Below are positions 14,886 through 24,243 of a stretch of DNA of 64,000 nt, one piece after another (within the stretch, counting starts at the first letter, position 1; each line of letters opens with the position of its first letter). The position numbers and the translations under genes were made by a program. Under the pieces are notes generated by a model. That model had not been told where the DNA came from. It did not search any database and was given only the letters and a program-made list of their open reading frames with translations. Origin of the DNA: Bacillus sp. FJAT-25509 (GTDB lineage Bacteria > Bacillota > Bacilli > Bacillales > Bacillaceae_G); contig NZ_LJIZ01000013.1 of the NCBI RefSeq assembly GCF_001420605.1, positions 281,956 through 345,955 of the forward strand, written 5' to 3'.

Positions 14886-16622
14886 ATGAAAGAAGCAGCC
14901 TTTGAAACAAAAATAATACCACCTCATTTGAAACAATACTTATCGGAGCAAAATTATGATCTTTACACGCCAATTGATCATGCTGTATGGCGCTATGTAA
15001 TGAGACAAAATCATCACGCATTAAAAGATAAAGCACATTCTGCATTTGTCGATGGACTAAAAATGTCAGGAATTGAAACGGAAAAAATTCCAAATGTAGC
15101 TGAAATGAACGAGAGCCTTTCAAAAATCGGTTGGGGCGCAGGAATCGTTAATGGATTAATTCCAGGCGCTGCATTTTTTGAACTATTAGCAAATGGTATT
15201 TTACCAATCGCAACTGAAATTAGACAAATAACGAATATAGAATATACACCTGCTCCGGATATTATTCATGAGGCTGCAGGACACGCGCCAATATTATTTG
15301 ATCCTGTATTTAGAGAGTACGTACAAAAAATTGGATCAATTGGTGCAAAGGCATTTGCTACAAAAGAAAAACAAGAACTATTTGAAGCAGTTAGAAATTT
15401 AACGATTGTAATGGAAGATCCAAAATCGACTCCAGAAGAAAAAGCTGCTGCACAAAGATTAGTTGAAGAAAGACAAAAAGCAATTGTTGGAATTTCAGAA
15501 GCTGAAAAAATTTCACGCGTATTCTGGAGAACAGTTGAATATGGTTTAATAGGTGAACTAGATAATCCAAAAATTTACGGTGCTGGTTTATTATCATCAG
15601 TAGGTGAAAGCACACATTGCTTTACAGATGCAGTTGAAAGATTACCTTTCTCTATTGAAGCTTCTACATTACAACCGAAAAATATAACTGAAATGCAAGC
15701 ACAATTATTTGTATGCAAAGATTTCGATGAATTAATGCAAGGTGCTGAGGAATTAGCAAGCACTATGGCATTCCGTGTAGGTGGCACTGAAAGTTTAGAT
15801 AAAGCTCTTAAATCGAAAACTGTTGCTACATTTGAATTAAATTCTGGATTAAGTGTAACTGGTATTGTTCATGCAATCGTTAAAGACGAAAATGGTGAAG
15901 CAATTTACGTTAATACAACTGGCGAAACAGCACTTTCAATAAACAATAAGCAATTAGAAGGTCACGGAAAAGACTACCATGCTAAAGGATTTGGTACGCC
16001 AATTGGACTTCTAAAAGGAAATATTGAATTAGAAGAATGTAATGATGCTGCACTTAAAAATTTAGGTATTGTCATAGGGAACTTTGTTGATTTAGAATTC
16101 TTAAGCAATGTAAGCGCTTCCGGAAGAATTGTGAATATCATTAAAAATGAAGATAAAGTTGCATTAATCTCATTTGAAGACTGCACTGTTACTTACGAAG
16201 GAAAAGAATTATTCAAAAAAGAGTGGGGAACTTTTGATATGGCAGTTGGTTCTCGAGTTGAATCAGCATACCCTGGTGCAGCAGATCCAACGGCTTACTT
16301 TAGTGATTCAATTAAAGAAGTAGAGTTCGTAATGGAAACACCAGCTCAATTAACTGAATTAGAAAAATTATATAAAGAAGTTAGAGTAATTAGAGAAAAG
16401 AATACATTCTGTGATGACTGTATTTCTAAACTAATTGCTGTGCATAACGAACTTAATCGTGAACACCAAAGTGATTGGTTATTACGATTAGAATTACTTG
16501 AAATAGCTACAGTTAATGCTAAATTAGCGCAAATTGTTGAACCATTAAAAGCTGAATTGGAAGCATTAAGAAAAGAAGATTCTTTAAAGAATCTTATTAC
16601 AAATGGCTTAAAGTTAGTTTGA
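14886..16622 (+). CDS. phhA: Phenylalanine 4-monooxygenase
   Basis: Non-haem iron, pterin-dependent enzyme converting phenylalanine to tyrosine. The catalytic domain is in the first half: LIPGAAFFELLANGILPIA, then the iron ligands His128 and His133 in HEAAGH and Glu218 in RTVEYGLIGE. At 578 residues it is about twice the proteobacterial enzyme; the extra C-terminal half (from about 300) has no domain I recognise and is a feature of Bacillus-type versions. The ATG follows AAAAAGGGG. It is far (570 bases) from its T-box leaders because the repeats and short ORF lie between. It is single and terminated. Confidence 0.93.
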   Translation: MKEAAFETKIIPPHLKQYLSEQNYDLYTPIDHAVWRYVMRQNHHALKDKAHSAFVDGLKMSGIETEKIPNVAEMNESLSKIGWGAGIVNGLIPGAAFFELLANGILPIATEIRQITNIEYTPAPDIIHEAAGHAPILFDPVFREYVQKIGSIGAKAFATKEKQELFEAVRNLTIVMEDPKSTPEEKAAAQRLVEERQKAIVGISEAEKISRVFWRTVEYGLIGELDNPKIYGAGLLSSVGESTHCFTDAVERLPFSIEASTLQPKNITEMQAQLFVCKDFDELMQGAEELASTMAFRVGGTESLDKALKSKTVATFELNSGLSVTGIVHAIVKDENGEAIYVNTTGETALSINNKQLEGHGKDYHAKGFGTPIGLLKGNIELEECNDAALKNLGIVIGNFVDLEFLSNVSASGRIVNIIKNEDKVALISFEDCTVTYEGKELFKKEWGTFDMAVGSRVESAYPGAADPTAYFSDSIKEVEFVMETPAQLTELEKLYKEVRVIREKNTFCDDCISKLIAVHNELNREHQSDWLLRLELLEIATVNAKLAQIVEPLKAELEALRKEDSLKNLITNGLKLV

Positions 16623-16638
16623 TAAGTTGGAATATTGG

Positions 16639-16681
16639 GAAAAGCGTTACTTCTATAGAGGTAATGCTTTTCTTATTTTTT
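16639..16681 (+). terminator. Terminator of phhA
   Basis: AAAAGCGTTAC (16640-16650) pairs with GTAATGCTTTT (16661-16671), followed by CTTATTTTTT. Confidence 0.85.
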
Positions 16682-16734
16682 AGTTCTGGTAATCTAAAGA
16701 TATAAACTTTTCATAATGAGAGAGGTGCTAATCA

Positions 16735-17103
16735 ATGGCATTTGAAGTAAAAGGAATTGACCATATTCAATTAGTTTGTCCAAAGGGTGGAGAGGACGAA
16801 GCTAGAAAATTTTATAATGGAATTTTAGGAATGAAGGAATTGCCAAAGCCGGAAAATTTAAAAGGCAGAGGTGGATGCTGGTTTATTTGTGGTAATCAAG
16901 AAATTCATATTAGTATTCAAGAAGATTTTATAGCACCTAAAAAAGCTCATCCTGGTTTAATTGTTACAAACATAGAGGCATTAAGAGAGCAACTCCTTCA
17001 ACTCAACTTTGAAATCAAAGAGGAACCACCAATAGAAGGTCGTACTCGCTTTTTTGTTAATGATCCATTTGGGAACAGAGTCGAGTTTTTAGAATTTCAT
17101 TAA
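16735..17103 (+). CDS. VOC (glyoxalase-fold) family protein
   Basis: A 122-residue single-domain protein with the VOC pattern: IDHIQLVCPKGGEDEARKFY at the N-terminus, and GRTRFFVNDPFGNRVEFLE at the C-terminus with the metal-binding Glu. Half of the VOC fold in one chain suggests a homodimer. Such proteins include lyases, dioxygenases and resistance proteins, so no substrate can be given. The ATG follows AGAGAGGTG. Single gene with its own terminator. Confidence 0.85.
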   Translation: MAFEVKGIDHIQLVCPKGGEDEARKFYNGILGMKELPKPENLKGRGGCWFICGNQEIHISIQEDFIAPKKAHPGLIVTNIEALREQLLQLNFEIKEEPPIEGRTRFFVNDPFGNRVEFLEFH

Positions 17104-17115
17104 GAAATAATTGCT

Positions 17116-17143
17116 AACCACTGTATATAAACAGTGGTTTTTT
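17116..17143 (+). terminator. Terminator of VOC gene
   Basis: AACCACTGT / ACAGTGGTT stem with a short AT loop, then TTTT. Confidence 0.88.
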
Positions 17144-17223
17144 ACTTTTAATCAGAGATTTATCGAGAATTAAATTGTTAAAATTGATATGATTTAATTA
17201 TCAAATACAAAAGAAGGTGCCCC

Positions 17224-18015
17224 GTGGTTAAACAATTAAAGTTACCGAAAGAGTTACAGATTTATAAAGAAACAATTGAGTCTACTTTTAAAGATTCAGT
17301 TGAAATTGAACCAATCGTAAGAAAGACTTCTTTAATAGAAAGTAAATTTTCAGGAGACCCTTATTTTCCATCTAGTATGGAGTATCCAAAGGATGAAAAC
17401 GAGGAGCCTATGAAATTACTTGCTCAGATTAATTTTTCTGAGTTACCTAAAATAGAAAATTTTCCAACATCGGGGTTACTTCAATTTTATATAGCGATTG
17501 ATGATCTGTATGGGCAAGATTTTGAACATCCAACAAGTCAAAAAAGCTTTAGGGTTATCTATCATGAAAATTTAAATGAAACAAACCTAATTGAAGACTT
17601 CTCTTTTATAACTGTAGAAGATGAATTTCCAATTGGAATAGAAGCAGCAATGCATTTTGAATTAACAGCTCAACCAATATCCCCTGAAGCAATGGACTTT
17701 GAGAAAATCGACTTTGACGTACCGTTTGACGCAGAAATTGATCATGAGGATTATGAAGAGCTAGGTGAGCTTTATTTTGAATACTTTAGTGGAGATGGTC
17801 ATCGAATTGGAGGGTATCCATACTTTACTCAGTCAGATCCAAGAGATTATGTTAAAAAAACTGAAAATCACTCTATCTTGTTATTACAAATTGATAGTGA
17901 TGATACGATTGAATGTATGTTTGGCGATGTTGGTGTAGCGAATTTCTTTATTAAAAAAGAGGATTTGTTAAAAAAGGATTTTACTAATGTCCTATACACA
18001 TGGGATTGTTGCTGA
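17224..18015 (+). CDS. YwqG/DUF1963 family protein
   Basis: A 263-residue acidic cytoplasmic protein from GTG after AGAAGGTG. YwqG-family marks are SKFSGDPYFPSSMEYP near 40, LLAQINFSELP near 66, LLQFYIAIDDLYGQDF near 85 and GYPYFTQSDPRD near 198. The family is common in bacteria and its function is unknown. It appears to be a single gene. The next 145 bases hold no clear feature other than the ribosome site AAGGAGG of the following gene. Confidence 0.85.
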   Translation: MVKQLKLPKELQIYKETIESTFKDSVEIEPIVRKTSLIESKFSGDPYFPSSMEYPKDENEEPMKLLAQINFSELPKIENFPTSGLLQFYIAIDDLYGQDFEHPTSQKSFRVIYHENLNETNLIEDFSFITVEDEFPIGIEAAMHFELTAQPISPEAMDFEKIDFDVPFDAEIDHEDYEELGELYFEYFSGDGHRIGGYPYFTQSDPRDYVKKTENHSILLLQIDSDDTIECMFGDVGVANFFIKKEDLLKKDFTNVLYTWDCC

Positions 18016-18162
18016 ATTTTACTAGATGAAAGAGAGCATATCCAGCTATAAGCAGGAAGTAGTGAACTTTTTATGGAACTAGTAATGAGTGAATGAAATG
18101 ATAATTTAAATAGTCGGAATTATTAAGTAGTTACACTTGTAAAAGTTGCAAGGAGGTTTGTT

Positions 18163-19149
18163 ATGAAATTTATCGCATTCGAAAATATACACTTAGATGA
18201 AGCGGCTAGTCTCTTGGCTATCCGTCATATGTATGACCGAAGTATAAACTCTGAATTACCATCTAAATTTGAAGAGGCTACATATGCTAAGAAAGCTATT
18301 GAGGCGCTTTTTAATGAAAAGGATAGTTTTGGTATTGCAGCGATGAATGATTCGGAGTTAGTTGGCTATATGATTGGGTCAATTCAAACAGATAAAAATC
18401 GAGAACGTCATACTTGGATTAAGTATGCAGGGATGGCGATAGCAGAAAGTGAAGATGCAGAATTATATCGTGAGTTATATGTAGAGTTTGCGAAGAAAAT
18501 GGTAGAGCTTGGTTCGTTTAATCATTATGTAATGGTTCCAAGTGGAAATAAGTCGACTTTAGATGCATGGTTTCACTTAGGATTTGCTTATGAGCAGGTT
18601 CATGGAATACGTGATTTGTCAGTTTCGTCGGAAAGAGTATTTGAAGATATACAGATTCGAGTGGCTACTAGTGAAGATGAAAAAAGAGTACGTGAATTAG
18701 CAACTGTGATCATGGAACACCAAGCAAAATCACCGGTATTTGCACCAGGGTTTATTGAAGAAAGAGAGGACTATCAGGAAGGTTACGCAGAAATCATTAA
18801 TGATGAAGCCGCAACTTTATGGTTAGCTCTCTATAAAAATGAGATTGTAGGTTTTCAAGTATTTGAATCAGCGGCAGCATCTGATGAGAATTTATTAACA
18901 CCTGAATCTTGCATTAGTTTAGTAGTGGGAGCAACGGTCGAAACTTCTCGCGGAATGGGCGTTAGCACGGCCTTACTACAGCATGGACTTACGTTTACTG
19001 ACAAAGAAGGCTATAAACTGTGCGAAACAGATTGGAGAATAACGAATTTAGAATCCTCGAGATTCTGGCCAAAAAATGGTTTTAAACCGATAGCGTACCG
19101 TCTAGTCCGTAAGATTGATCCAAGAATAATATGGGCAACAGGCGTTTAA
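18163..19149 (+). CDS. GNAT family acetyltransferase with two GNAT domains
   Basis: A 328-residue cytoplasmic protein with a degenerate N-terminal GNAT half (about 1-150) and an intact C-terminal half (about 165-315). The second half has VVGATVETSRGMGVSTALLQ, matching the acetyl-CoA pyrophosphate loop (R/Q-x-x-G-x-G/A). Substrate unknown. ATG after AAGGAGG. It begins a run of small genes (18163-20204), possibly co-transcribed with the kinase/regulator pair after them. Confidence 0.85.
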   Translation: MKFIAFENIHLDEAASLLAIRHMYDRSINSELPSKFEEATYAKKAIEALFNEKDSFGIAAMNDSELVGYMIGSIQTDKNRERHTWIKYAGMAIAESEDAELYRELYVEFAKKMVELGSFNHYVMVPSGNKSTLDAWFHLGFAYEQVHGIRDLSVSSERVFEDIQIRVATSEDEKRVRELATVIMEHQAKSPVFAPGFIEEREDYQEGYAEIINDEAATLWLALYKNEIVGFQVFESAAASDENLLTPESCISLVVGATVETSRGMGVSTALLQHGLTFTDKEGYKLCETDWRITNLESSRFWPKNGFKPIAYRLVRKIDPRIIWATGV

Positions 19150-19191
19150 TGGGTCAGGAAAAGCAGGGAAATTAGGGAGTGTAGGAAACAG

Positions 19192-19734
19192 ATGCAATTA
19201 GTTGGTAATAATATATATTTAAGACAGTTAGAAGTCGCAGATGCTGAGGATTTTTTATCATACGAAGTTCGAAATAGAGAGTTTTTTAAACCTTTTACAT
19301 ATATAAAAGACGAGAGTTTCTATACTTTGGAAGCTCAGCAGGATCGCATTAAGTCATATAAAGAGAAAAGCGACAATGATCTGTATTATGGCTTTGGTAT
19401 CTTTTTAAAGGAAACAAATGCTTTTATAGGTTTTACGATGCTAGCAGAGGTTTTAAGAGGAGATTTACAAAGTTGTTTTGTTGGTTATTCTTTAGATGAA
19501 CAACAAAATGGTAAAGGATATACAACTGAAGCTGCAAAGTTAGTTGTAGAATATGCCTTTAATGAATTAAAATTACATCGCATTGAAGCAGGTGTAATGC
19601 CTCATAATATTGGTTCAATTAGGGTATTAGAAAAGGCTGGTTTCCATAAAGAGGGCATTGCCAAGAAAAATGTCCGTATAAATGGGAAGTGGGAAGATCA
19701 CCAAATGCTAGCTATTATTAATGAAAATGAATAA
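19192..19734 (+). CDS. GNAT acetyltransferase, RimJ/RimL type
   Basis: A 180-residue single-domain N-acetyltransferase. IYLRQLEVADAEDFLSY at the start, GYSLDEQQNGKGYTTEAAKL (acetyl-CoA loop, near 102) and RIEAGVMPHNIGSIRVLEKAGF (near 135, two overlapping pieces) are the standard RimJ/RimL-like sequence. These enzymes acetylate protein N-termini or small amines; the substrate cannot be read from sequence. It follows the tandem GNAT gene by 42 bases. Confidence 0.9.
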   Translation: MQLVGNNIYLRQLEVADAEDFLSYEVRNREFFKPFTYIKDESFYTLEAQQDRIKSYKEKSDNDLYYGFGIFLKETNAFIGFTMLAEVLRGDLQSCFVGYSLDEQQNGKGYTTEAAKLVVEYAFNELKLHRIEAGVMPHNIGSIRVLEKAGFHKEGIAKKNVRINGKWEDHQMLAIINENE

Positions 19735-19760
19735 CTATCTAACTTTTTGGAGGGATTAAT

Positions 19761-20204
19761 ATGAATATTATTAGTTATCCAGATTTATCGAATAGACCAC
19801 ATAGTCTCACTGTGGAACGAGTAATGGAAAATTCAATAGATGTATTGTATGAGGCTTGGACAAAAAGATTTGGAGATTGGTTTGCTGCGCCAGGTTCGGT
19901 GATTATGAAGGCAGAGGTTAATTCTGTATTTTTCTTTGAGACGCATTTTGAAGATAAACGTCATCCTCATTATGGTCGCTTTTTAAAGCTTGAGCACAAT
20001 CAACTTGTAGAGATTACTTGGTTCACTTCAGGATCAAAAGCAGAGACTGTAGTCACTGTAGAGTTTTCTACAGATGAAAGTGGAGCAGCAGTTATTAAAT
20101 TGACACATGCGGGATTCCCAGATGAATTATCAAGAGACCAACACGAGCAAGCGTGGCCGATGGTGCTTGAACAACTTGATCGTCGAATGAAGGAATTAGC
20201 ATAA
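19761..20204 (+). CDS. SRPBCC/AHSA1-domain protein
   Basis: A 147-residue START-like protein of the AHSA1 type: SLTVERVMENSIDVLYEAWT at the start, a central ETHFEDKRHPHYGRFLKLE, and AAVIKLTHAGFPDE near the end. Family members bind hydrophobic ligands or interact with chaperones; bacterial versions are mostly uncharacterised. RBS GGAGGG precedes the ATG. The histidine kinase gene starts 2 bases after its stop, suggesting co-transcription. Confidence 0.85.
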   Translation: MNIISYPDLSNRPHSLTVERVMENSIDVLYEAWTKRFGDWFAAPGSVIMKAEVNSVFFFETHFEDKRHPHYGRFLKLEHNQLVEITWFTSGSKAETVVTVEFSTDESGAAVIKLTHAGFPDELSRDQHEQAWPMVLEQLDRRMKELA

Positions 20205-20206
20205 GT

Positions 20207-21325
20207 ATGAAAAAAGAATCATTTCTTTTAGAGCTACAAGTATTAAAAGAAATTGCAGAAATATTAAACGAGGGTACTGATTTACACAGTACCCTCAATT
20301 GTGCCTTAGCCAAATTAGTTCAAGTTACGGGTCTAGATACAGGATGGATTTTTTTAATTGATAAAAATGGAGATTTTGAATTAGTCGCTTCACATGAATT
20401 ACCCCCAGCTCTCATGAACGAAGAAGCTAAGCCAATGTGCAATGGAGATTGTTGGTGTGTAAATAAATATAATACAGGCAGACTTAATAAGGCATCAAAC
20501 ATTATGGAATGTAAAAGATTAGAAGACTCAATTATTCATAATTGGGGAGAAACAAATGGTGTCACCCATCATGCGACTGTACCACTGCAAGCAGGTGAAG
20601 AATCTTTTGGTTTATTAAATGTTGCTGCTTCTAATAAATTAAAATTTGATCAGGAAGAATTGAATTTACTAGGTGCAGTTGCGTTGCAAATTGGAACGGC
20701 AATTAAACGAATTCAATTAACTGAAAAGGTAAAAGAGTTTGAGTTGATTCAAGAACGAAATCGTCTTGCTAAGGACTTACACGACTCAGTTAGTCAATTA
20801 TTGTTTTCAATTAATGTAACTGCTAAAGCAGGTGCAAATGTATCCGACAGTCCGAAGTTAAAGGATACTTTTAATCATATTCAACAAATTGCCCAAGAAG
20901 CGCAAGCAGAAATGAAAGCTTTAATATGGCAGCTTAGGCCACATGGTATTGAAAAAGGAATAGTTAGCGCATTAATTAACTATGGTGAAATGCTAGGATT
21001 AAAAGTAATTACTAATATAAAAGGAACAACGATCTTACCTTCTAAAATAGAAGAAACGTTATGGCGTGTAGGTCAGGAAGCGTTTAATAATTGTAGAAAA
21101 CATTCAGGACAAAATACGGTATATTTACAGTTATCAATCAGTACTAAGAAAGCAAAAATGACGATTCGAGATCAGGGTGTAGGTTTTATATGCCCAAAGG
21201 ACGTACAAATCCCAACATTAGGTTTGAAAAGCATGAAGGAAAGAGTCGAATCGATAAAAGGGTCGTTTTTAGTTGAAAGTGATTTGAATAAAGGAACAAA
21301 AATTACGACGAATATCCCTTTTTAA
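20207..21325 (+). CDS. Sensor histidine kinase with GAF domain (NarL/DegS class)
   Basis: A 372-residue cytoplasmic kinase without membrane segments. A GAF domain fills about residues 10-165 and holds CNGDCWCVN, a cysteine cluster that might bind a metal or sense redox. The HisKA_3 segment follows, with phospho-acceptor His192 in LAKDLHDSVSQLLFS, and an HATPase domain ends the chain (EAFNNCRKHSG, then RDQGVGF). It resembles B. subtilis YhcY. The partner regulator is 14 bases downstream. The GAF ligand is unknown. Confidence 0.9.
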   Translation: MKKESFLLELQVLKEIAEILNEGTDLHSTLNCALAKLVQVTGLDTGWIFLIDKNGDFELVASHELPPALMNEEAKPMCNGDCWCVNKYNTGRLNKASNIMECKRLEDSIIHNWGETNGVTHHATVPLQAGEESFGLLNVAASNKLKFDQEELNLLGAVALQIGTAIKRIQLTEKVKEFELIQERNRLAKDLHDSVSQLLFSINVTAKAGANVSDSPKLKDTFNHIQQIAQEAQAEMKALIWQLRPHGIEKGIVSALINYGEMLGLKVITNIKGTTILPSKIEETLWRVGQEAFNNCRKHSGQNTVYLQLSISTKKAKMTIRDQGVGFICPKDVQIPTLGLKSMKERVESIKGSFLVESDLNKGTKITTNIPF

Positions 21326-21338
21326 GAAGGAGAGTTTT

Positions 21339-21986
21339 ATGTCTATTAAAATATTAATTGCTGATGATCATCATGTAGTTAGGAGAGGACTTATTTTCTT
21401 CTTAAATACGCAAGATGATATTGAGGTTATCGGAGAAGCATCGAACGGAGAAGAGGCATTAAGCTTAGTAAAAGAGTTAAGACCTGATATTGTTATCATG
21501 GATTTAGCGATGCCAGTTCTAGATGGAATTGAGGCAACCAAAAGAATAAAAATAGAGGGTTTAGCTGTAAAAGTAATGATATTAACTAGTTTTTATGATC
21601 AAGATCATATTTTACCTGCTATTGAAGCGGGTGCAGCTGGTTATTATTTAAAAGATAGTGACCCAGATGAGCTCGTTTCCGCAATCCGAAAGATACATGA
21701 TGGGGAAAAACAGTTTCATTCAAAGGTTACGACGCAATTAGTTTCTGCTTTAACTGGGAAGATAGAAACGAAGAACGATGAGTCATTTCAAGATAAATTA
21801 ACAAAACGAGAAATGGATGTATTGAAGGAAATAACGAGGGGAAAAAGTAATAAAGAAATAGCAGCATCTTTATTTATTACAGAAAAAACTGTAAAAACTC
21901 ATGTTTCGAATATTTTAGCAAAGACTCAGCTTCAAGATCGAACTCAACTGGCACTTTACGCAGTTCGAAATGGGATTTTGAAATAG
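21339..21986 (+). CDS. LuxR/NarL-type response regulator
   Basis: A 215-residue regulator with a receiver domain (KILIADDHHVVRRG; phospho-acceptor Asp in RPDIVIMDLAMPVLDG near 54; Lys in YYLKDSD) and a C-terminal LuxR helix-turn-helix (LTKREMDVLKEITRGKSNKE, TEKTVKTHVSNIL). It is the evident partner of the GAF kinase and resembles YhcZ. Regulated genes are unknown; the co-located acetyltransferase and AHSA1 genes are candidates only by proximity. RBS AGAAGGAGAG. Confidence 0.92.
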   Translation: MSIKILIADDHHVVRRGLIFFLNTQDDIEVIGEASNGEEALSLVKELRPDIVIMDLAMPVLDGIEATKRIKIEGLAVKVMILTSFYDQDHILPAIEAGAAGYYLKDSDPDELVSAIRKIHDGEKQFHSKVTTQLVSALTGKIETKNDESFQDKLTKREMDVLKEITRGKSNKEIAASLFITEKTVKTHVSNILAKTQLQDRTQLALYAVRNGILK

Positions 21987-22034
21987 ACATTAGCAAGTTC
22001 AGATTTTTAATTTTTAATAGAAAGGAAGAGTTTG

Positions 22035-22988
22035 ATGCGAATTCTTGTATTAGGAGCTGGAGGAATTGGCGGCTATTTTGGAGGACGCTTAGTAGAAAAG
22101 GGTGAAGATGTTACATTTCTAGTACGAGCTAATCGGAAAAAGCAGCTAGAGGAAAATGGTTTGGTCATTCGTAGTGTTAATGGTGATTTTTCATTTCAAC
22201 CGAATCTAATTTCGGCAAAGAGTCCTGCAGAGATTTTTGATATTGTGCTTTTCTCGACTAAGTCATATCATTTAAGCGATGCTATTTTGGATGTAAAACC
22301 GTTTGTAGGTGATCAAACTGTTATTTTACCTCTTTTGAATGGGATTGCTCATCTAAATCCTTTAAAACAGGCCTTTGGTGAAGCAAAGGTTATAGGCGGT
22401 TTATGTTTTATTGAAACAACTTTGAATGAAGCTGGGGAAGTTGCTCAAACAAGTAAAGCATCTAGACTTGTATTTGGTGAATTCTTAAGTAAAGAAACTG
22501 ACCGTATTAAAAGAATTGCTGATGCATTTAACGGTTCAAAAGCTGAATTTGTCCATAGTAAACAGATTGAACGTGATATGTGGCATAAATATTTGTTTAT
22601 TACTGTAATGTCTGGTGTTACATCACTTATGCGTGCTCCTATTGGTCCAATTAGAGAAAGTGATGGTGGAAGAGCTACGATCCGTGAATTATTTGAAGAA
22701 TGCGCTAATATTATGAGGTCCCATGGTGCACCGATTTCTGAAAGTATTGTGGATGAGCATATGAAATCAATCGATGCACTTGGATATGATATGAAGTCCT
22801 CTTTGCAGAGGGATATGGAAAAAGGTTCCTTAGTAGAAGGGGATCATTTGCAAGGGTATTTACTAGAACTTGCAAAGGAAAAGGGTATAACTGCTAAATT
22901 ACTTGAATTAGTTTATCAAAATATTAAAGTTTATCAAAAAATGAATCAAGATCGTAGTAATCGAGAAACTGACCGTTTATCTGTTTGA
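22035..22988 (+). CDS. 2-dehydropantoate 2-reductase (PanE/ApbA family)
   Basis: A 317-residue NADPH enzyme that makes pantoate for coenzyme A synthesis, or a related ketoacid reductase. ILVLGAGGIGGYFGGRLVEK is the nucleotide-binding loop. Further marks are STKSYHL near 77, LLNGIAHL near 100 and KYLFITVMSGVTSLMR near 178 with the conserved active-site Lys region. ATG 22035 is preferred over the adjacent TTG because AAAGGAAGAG is 5-10 bases upstream. Several PanE paralogues are common in Bacillus, so the gene name is left open. Confidence 0.87.
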   Translation: MRILVLGAGGIGGYFGGRLVEKGEDVTFLVRANRKKQLEENGLVIRSVNGDFSFQPNLISAKSPAEIFDIVLFSTKSYHLSDAILDVKPFVGDQTVILPLLNGIAHLNPLKQAFGEAKVIGGLCFIETTLNEAGEVAQTSKASRLVFGEFLSKETDRIKRIADAFNGSKAEFVHSKQIERDMWHKYLFITVMSGVTSLMRAPIGPIRESDGGRATIRELFEECANIMRSHGAPISESIVDEHMKSIDALGYDMKSSLQRDMEKGSLVEGDHLQGYLLELAKEKGITAKLLELVYQNIKVYQKMNQDRSNRETDRLSV

Positions 22989-23018
22989 AATCTACAACTT
23001 TAGTTGTAGATTTTTTTT
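22989..23018 (+). terminator. Terminator of the reductase gene
   Basis: Perfect hairpin AATCTACAAC-TTTA-GTTGTAGATT followed by seven further T, starting right after the stop codon. Confidence 0.93.
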
Positions 23019-23122
23019 ATTTTTATATACTCCTAAACGTGTAGAAAAGTTCTATCAAACGACTGAAGTTTGGACGTTAGTAATTGACTATACTAAAGGT
23101 ACAGATTAAAGGAGTGGAAAAT

Positions 23123-23671
23123 ATGAATATTATAATGATAAATGGTAGCCCTAGAAAAGAAGGGCGTACAGGTAAATTAACTACAATCATCTCGAAAAAA
23201 TACAATGTAAAAACAATTGATTTAAGTGAACTGGTATTACCTATTTATAATGGTCAAGAAGAACAAAATGAAATAGCAAATATCCAAAAGCTAAGATCAC
23301 AGCTAGAAAATGCTGATGCTATGATCATTGCAACACCGGAATATCATGGTGGAATGAGCGGCGCATTAAAAAATGCTTTTGACTTTTTAGGTAGTAAGCA
23401 TTTTAAAGATAAGCCAGTTGCAATATTGGCTGTATCCGGTGGAGGAAAGGGTGGAATTAATGCACTTAACAATATGAGAATTGTTTTAAGAGCATTGTAT
23501 GCAAATGTTTTATCGAAACAAGTTGTGATTGATCCATCAGATTTTATTTCAGAAGGTACTGCGTTAGAAGAAAACACATCATATTCAGTTGATAGCTTAT
23601 TTCAAGAATTGAAGCTCTATACACAAATAACAAAAAAGCTAAATGAAGAATGGGTAGCATCAAATTATTAA
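23123..23671 (+). CDS. NADPH-dependent FMN reductase
   Basis: A 182-residue flavodoxin-fold enzyme. MINGSPRKEGRTGKL is the FMN phosphate loop and ATPEYHGGMSGALKNAFDFL (near 79) the flavin-binding segment. Relatives reduce FMN, quinones or azo dyes. The ATG at 23123 follows AAAGGAGTGG; an upstream in-frame ATG at 23084 lacks a ribosome site. The next VOC-family gene begins 11 bases after its stop and probably shares the transcript. Confidence 0.88.
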   Translation: MNIIMINGSPRKEGRTGKLTTIISKKYNVKTIDLSELVLPIYNGQEEQNEIANIQKLRSQLENADAMIIATPEYHGGMSGALKNAFDFLGSKHFKDKPVAILAVSGGGKGGINALNNMRIVLRALYANVLSKQVVIDPSDFISEGTALEENTSYSVDSLFQELKLYTQITKKLNEEWVASNY

Positions 23672-23682
23672 AGGATAAGGTG

Positions 23683-24090
23683 ATGACAATGAAAAACTGG
23701 GTTCAATTTAGAATTGCAAGACCTACAAACCAATTAGCTGAAATAAGTAAATTCTATGGTGAAGGGCTTGGATTAAAAAAAGTGGGCAGTTTTCAAAATC
23801 ATAATGGGTATGATGGGATCATGTTTGGATTACCTGATGTTGAATACCATTTAGAATTTACTCAACATATTGATGGAAGCCCATGTCCTGCCCCAACAAA
23901 GGATAATCTTTTAGTATTTTATATACCTCATAAAGCTGAAATAAATCTTGTCAAAAACCGATTAAATAATATGGGTTATATTGACGTTGAACCTGAGAAT
24001 CCTTATTGGCTCGGAAAAGGTACTACATTTGAAGACCCGGATGGATGGAGAATTGTGTTAATGAATACTGAAGGATTGAGGAATACTTAG
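23683..24090 (+). CDS. VOC (glyoxalase-fold) family protein
   Basis: About 135 residues. RIARPTNQLAEISKFYGEGL at the start and FEDPDGWRIVLMN near the end give the VOC pattern with the metal-ligand positions. A second in-frame ATG at 23689 fits the ribosome site AAGGATAAGG equally well. Placed directly behind the FMN reductase; an electrophile or quinone substrate is possible but not shown by the sequence. Confidence 0.83.
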   Translation: MTMKNWVQFRIARPTNQLAEISKFYGEGLGLKKVGSFQNHNGYDGIMFGLPDVEYHLEFTQHIDGSPCPAPTKDNLLVFYIPHKAEINLVKNRLNNMGYIDVEPENPYWLGKGTTFEDPDGWRIVLMNTEGLRNT

Positions 24091-24126
24091 GATTTTATTT
24101 TAAGTTTTAAATATAAAACACACTGA

Positions 24127-24172
24127 AGAGGGCGTCCATAAGTCAGTTAACCTGACTTATGAGACTCCCTCT
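24127..24172. terminator. Long hairpin between convergent genes
   Basis: AGAGGG..GTC.CATAAGTCAG pairs with CTGACTTATG.GAC.CCCTCT around a 5-base loop: a long, nearly perfect stem between two genes that face each other. There is no T run after it, so it may act as a weak bidirectional terminator or RNA-stabilising structure. Confidence 0.6.
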
Positions 24173-24243
24173 TAATTAATTCGGTATAGACTTATGTATA
24201 TTATTGTGAAAGAAATATACATAAATTGAATTTTACAATTGGC

